Positions 63,488-64,000 of a stretch of 64,000 nucleotides of DNA are shown here, piece by piece; the first letter of the stretch is position 1, and each line of letters starts with the position of its first letter. The notes under the pieces were generated by a model that ran no database searches, was not told where the DNA came from, and saw only the letters and a list, made by a program, of their open reading frames with translations. The position numbers were made by a program, and so were the translations under genes. Source of the stretch: Sphingobacteriales bacterium 39-19. GTDB taxonomy: Bacteria > Bacteroidota > Bacteroidia > Chitinophagales > Chitinophagaceae. The DNA lies in NCBI GenBank assembly GCA_001898465.1, contig MKTX01000001.1, positions 186,001 to 250,000 on the forward strand. Reading direction: 5' to 3'.

Positions 63488-64000
63488 ACCTGCAGCCAAC
63501 ACGAGGGTTTTATGCAAGTGTGGCTCATTGGAATTATAACCAACCACATAATCTTTTCTGTACTTCGGTTCGGGACATGAAGAATAATCCTGAACTTTTG
63601 TACTTAATATATAACTTTATCAAAAAGCCAGGCATCTGTTCTAGGCAGTAGGAATTCTAATTCCACACCTGTATAAAGCCCTGACCGTTTAAAAAAACAA
63701 CCCGGATTTTATCCCACTTATTTATTCATTCTTCTTGTTTACAAATTTTTAACAGACAGGCCAAAACTTGGCATCTCTTTTGTTCGTATATATATACTAC
63801 ATAAATAGTAAATTTTCTCATAAGCAGTTAGTTTTGGTAAACGGCTCCTGTTTCTACAGGAGCCTTCTCATAAGATCTGAACTTATTCTAAATAAAATAA
63901 GTTTTATCACATGAGTCGCTTACTTAACTTCGCATTTTTAAAAACATGTAGTGAATACCTCCGCCGAAAAAGAGAGGAAAGCCCTCTTTAAAAAAATAAA
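63488..64000. other. Non-coding tail of the window
   Basis: About 510 bases with no convincing coding frame on either strand. It holds a perfect 9-bp hairpin (63843-63864) and a TATATATATAC stretch (63787-63797) that could be part of a promoter for a gene beyond the window. No tRNA clover-leaf was recognised. Confidence 0.5.
63815..63874. repeat. Direct repeat flanking a perfect hairpin
   Basis: TTCTCATAAG occurs at 63815-63824 and again at 63865-63874, exactly 50 bases apart. Between them GGCTCCTGT (63843-63851) pairs with ACAGGAGCC (63856-63864). There is no T run after the stem, so it is not a standard terminator. Confidence 0.45.

Noticed and set aside
63488-64000. Possible tRNA or other structured RNA in the terminal non-coding region.
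   Set aside because: No T-loop GTTCRA with matching acceptor stem could be found; only an isolated hairpin is present.

Overview
The window reads as chromosomal DNA of a Bacteroidota bacterium, most likely of the Chitinophagaceae (order Chitinophagales). This is inferred from several signs. There is a SusC/SusD pair and further CarboxypepD_reg-type TonB receptors. Two proteins end in type IX secretion (T9SS) sorting domains, one of type A and one gliding-motility type (type B). Many lipoproteins have a Cys-Lys-rich start, and families largely confined to this phylum occur (DUF5606, DUF4197, the DUF1501/DUF1800 pair). Start codons lack Shine-Dalgarno sequences, and TAnnTTTG-type promoter elements lie just upstream of several genes. 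I see no integrase, transposase, CRISPR array, tRNA or rRNA. The window is mostly ordinary core genome with a few accessory patches.

Layout. 1-4.2 kb: the end of an OmpA-type protein, ruvB, a helix-hairpin-helix DNA-binding protein and a POT peptide transporter. 4.2-8.8 kb: minus-strand accessory genes (small lipoprotein, serine hydrolase with TPR tail, acetyltransferase, DHFR-like reductase, small membrane protein, thioredoxin-fold protein without the first catalytic cysteine). 9.2-14.5 kb: the DUF1501/DUF1800 pair, then a divergent TonB receptor. 14.5-23.4 kb: a long minus-strand block (ABC exporter, SemiSWEET and DUF983 as a tight operon; M28 peptidase; YifB/ComM ATPase; DinB-like protein; M3 peptidase; DUF5606 protein). 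23.7-28.4 kb: a plus-strand block of an outer-membrane beta-barrel protein followed by an ECF sigma factor, a small single-pass membrane protein, a membrane-anchored Spy/CnrX-like protein and a secreted LTxxQ protein. 28.5-31.9 kb: polA and a DsbA-like protein. 32.3-42.5 kb: a giant T9SS-exported hydrolase with seven PKD-like repeats, an esterase, a lipoprotein, an orphan ParA, uvrB and a T9SS type-B surface protein. 42.6-48.8 kb: lysS, a DUF4197 protein, a twin-PDZ protein with a striking operator-like promoter, gatB and a TlpA-type lipoprotein. 48.9-56.9 kb: a SusC-SusD-lipoprotein nutrient-uptake operon and an RND/MMPL exporter. 57-64 kb: recO, a DUF4126 membrane protein, a CarboxypepD_reg protein, an amidohydrolase/DUF3298 pair, prfA, a small AT-rich lipoprotein and a non-coding tail.

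How the genes fit together. Housekeeping functions (ruvB, recO, uvrB, polA for DNA repair; lysS, gatB, prfA for translation) are scattered singly among envelope and uptake genes, which is typical of this phylum. The most system-like locus is 23.7-28.4 kb. Its order of ECF sigma, small single-TM protein and TM-anchored Spy-fold sensor parallels the CnrH/CnrY/CnrX metal-sensing module of Cupriavidus, here next to a large outer-membrane barrel whose C-terminus is Met/His-rich. Other points worth attention are the paired dyads around the PDZ gene promoter, an orphan promoter-plus-terminator unit at 32.14-32.20 kb, and near-identical 282-nt tandem repeats inside the giant hydrolase gene. Functions are assigned from recognisable motifs only; no database search was run.
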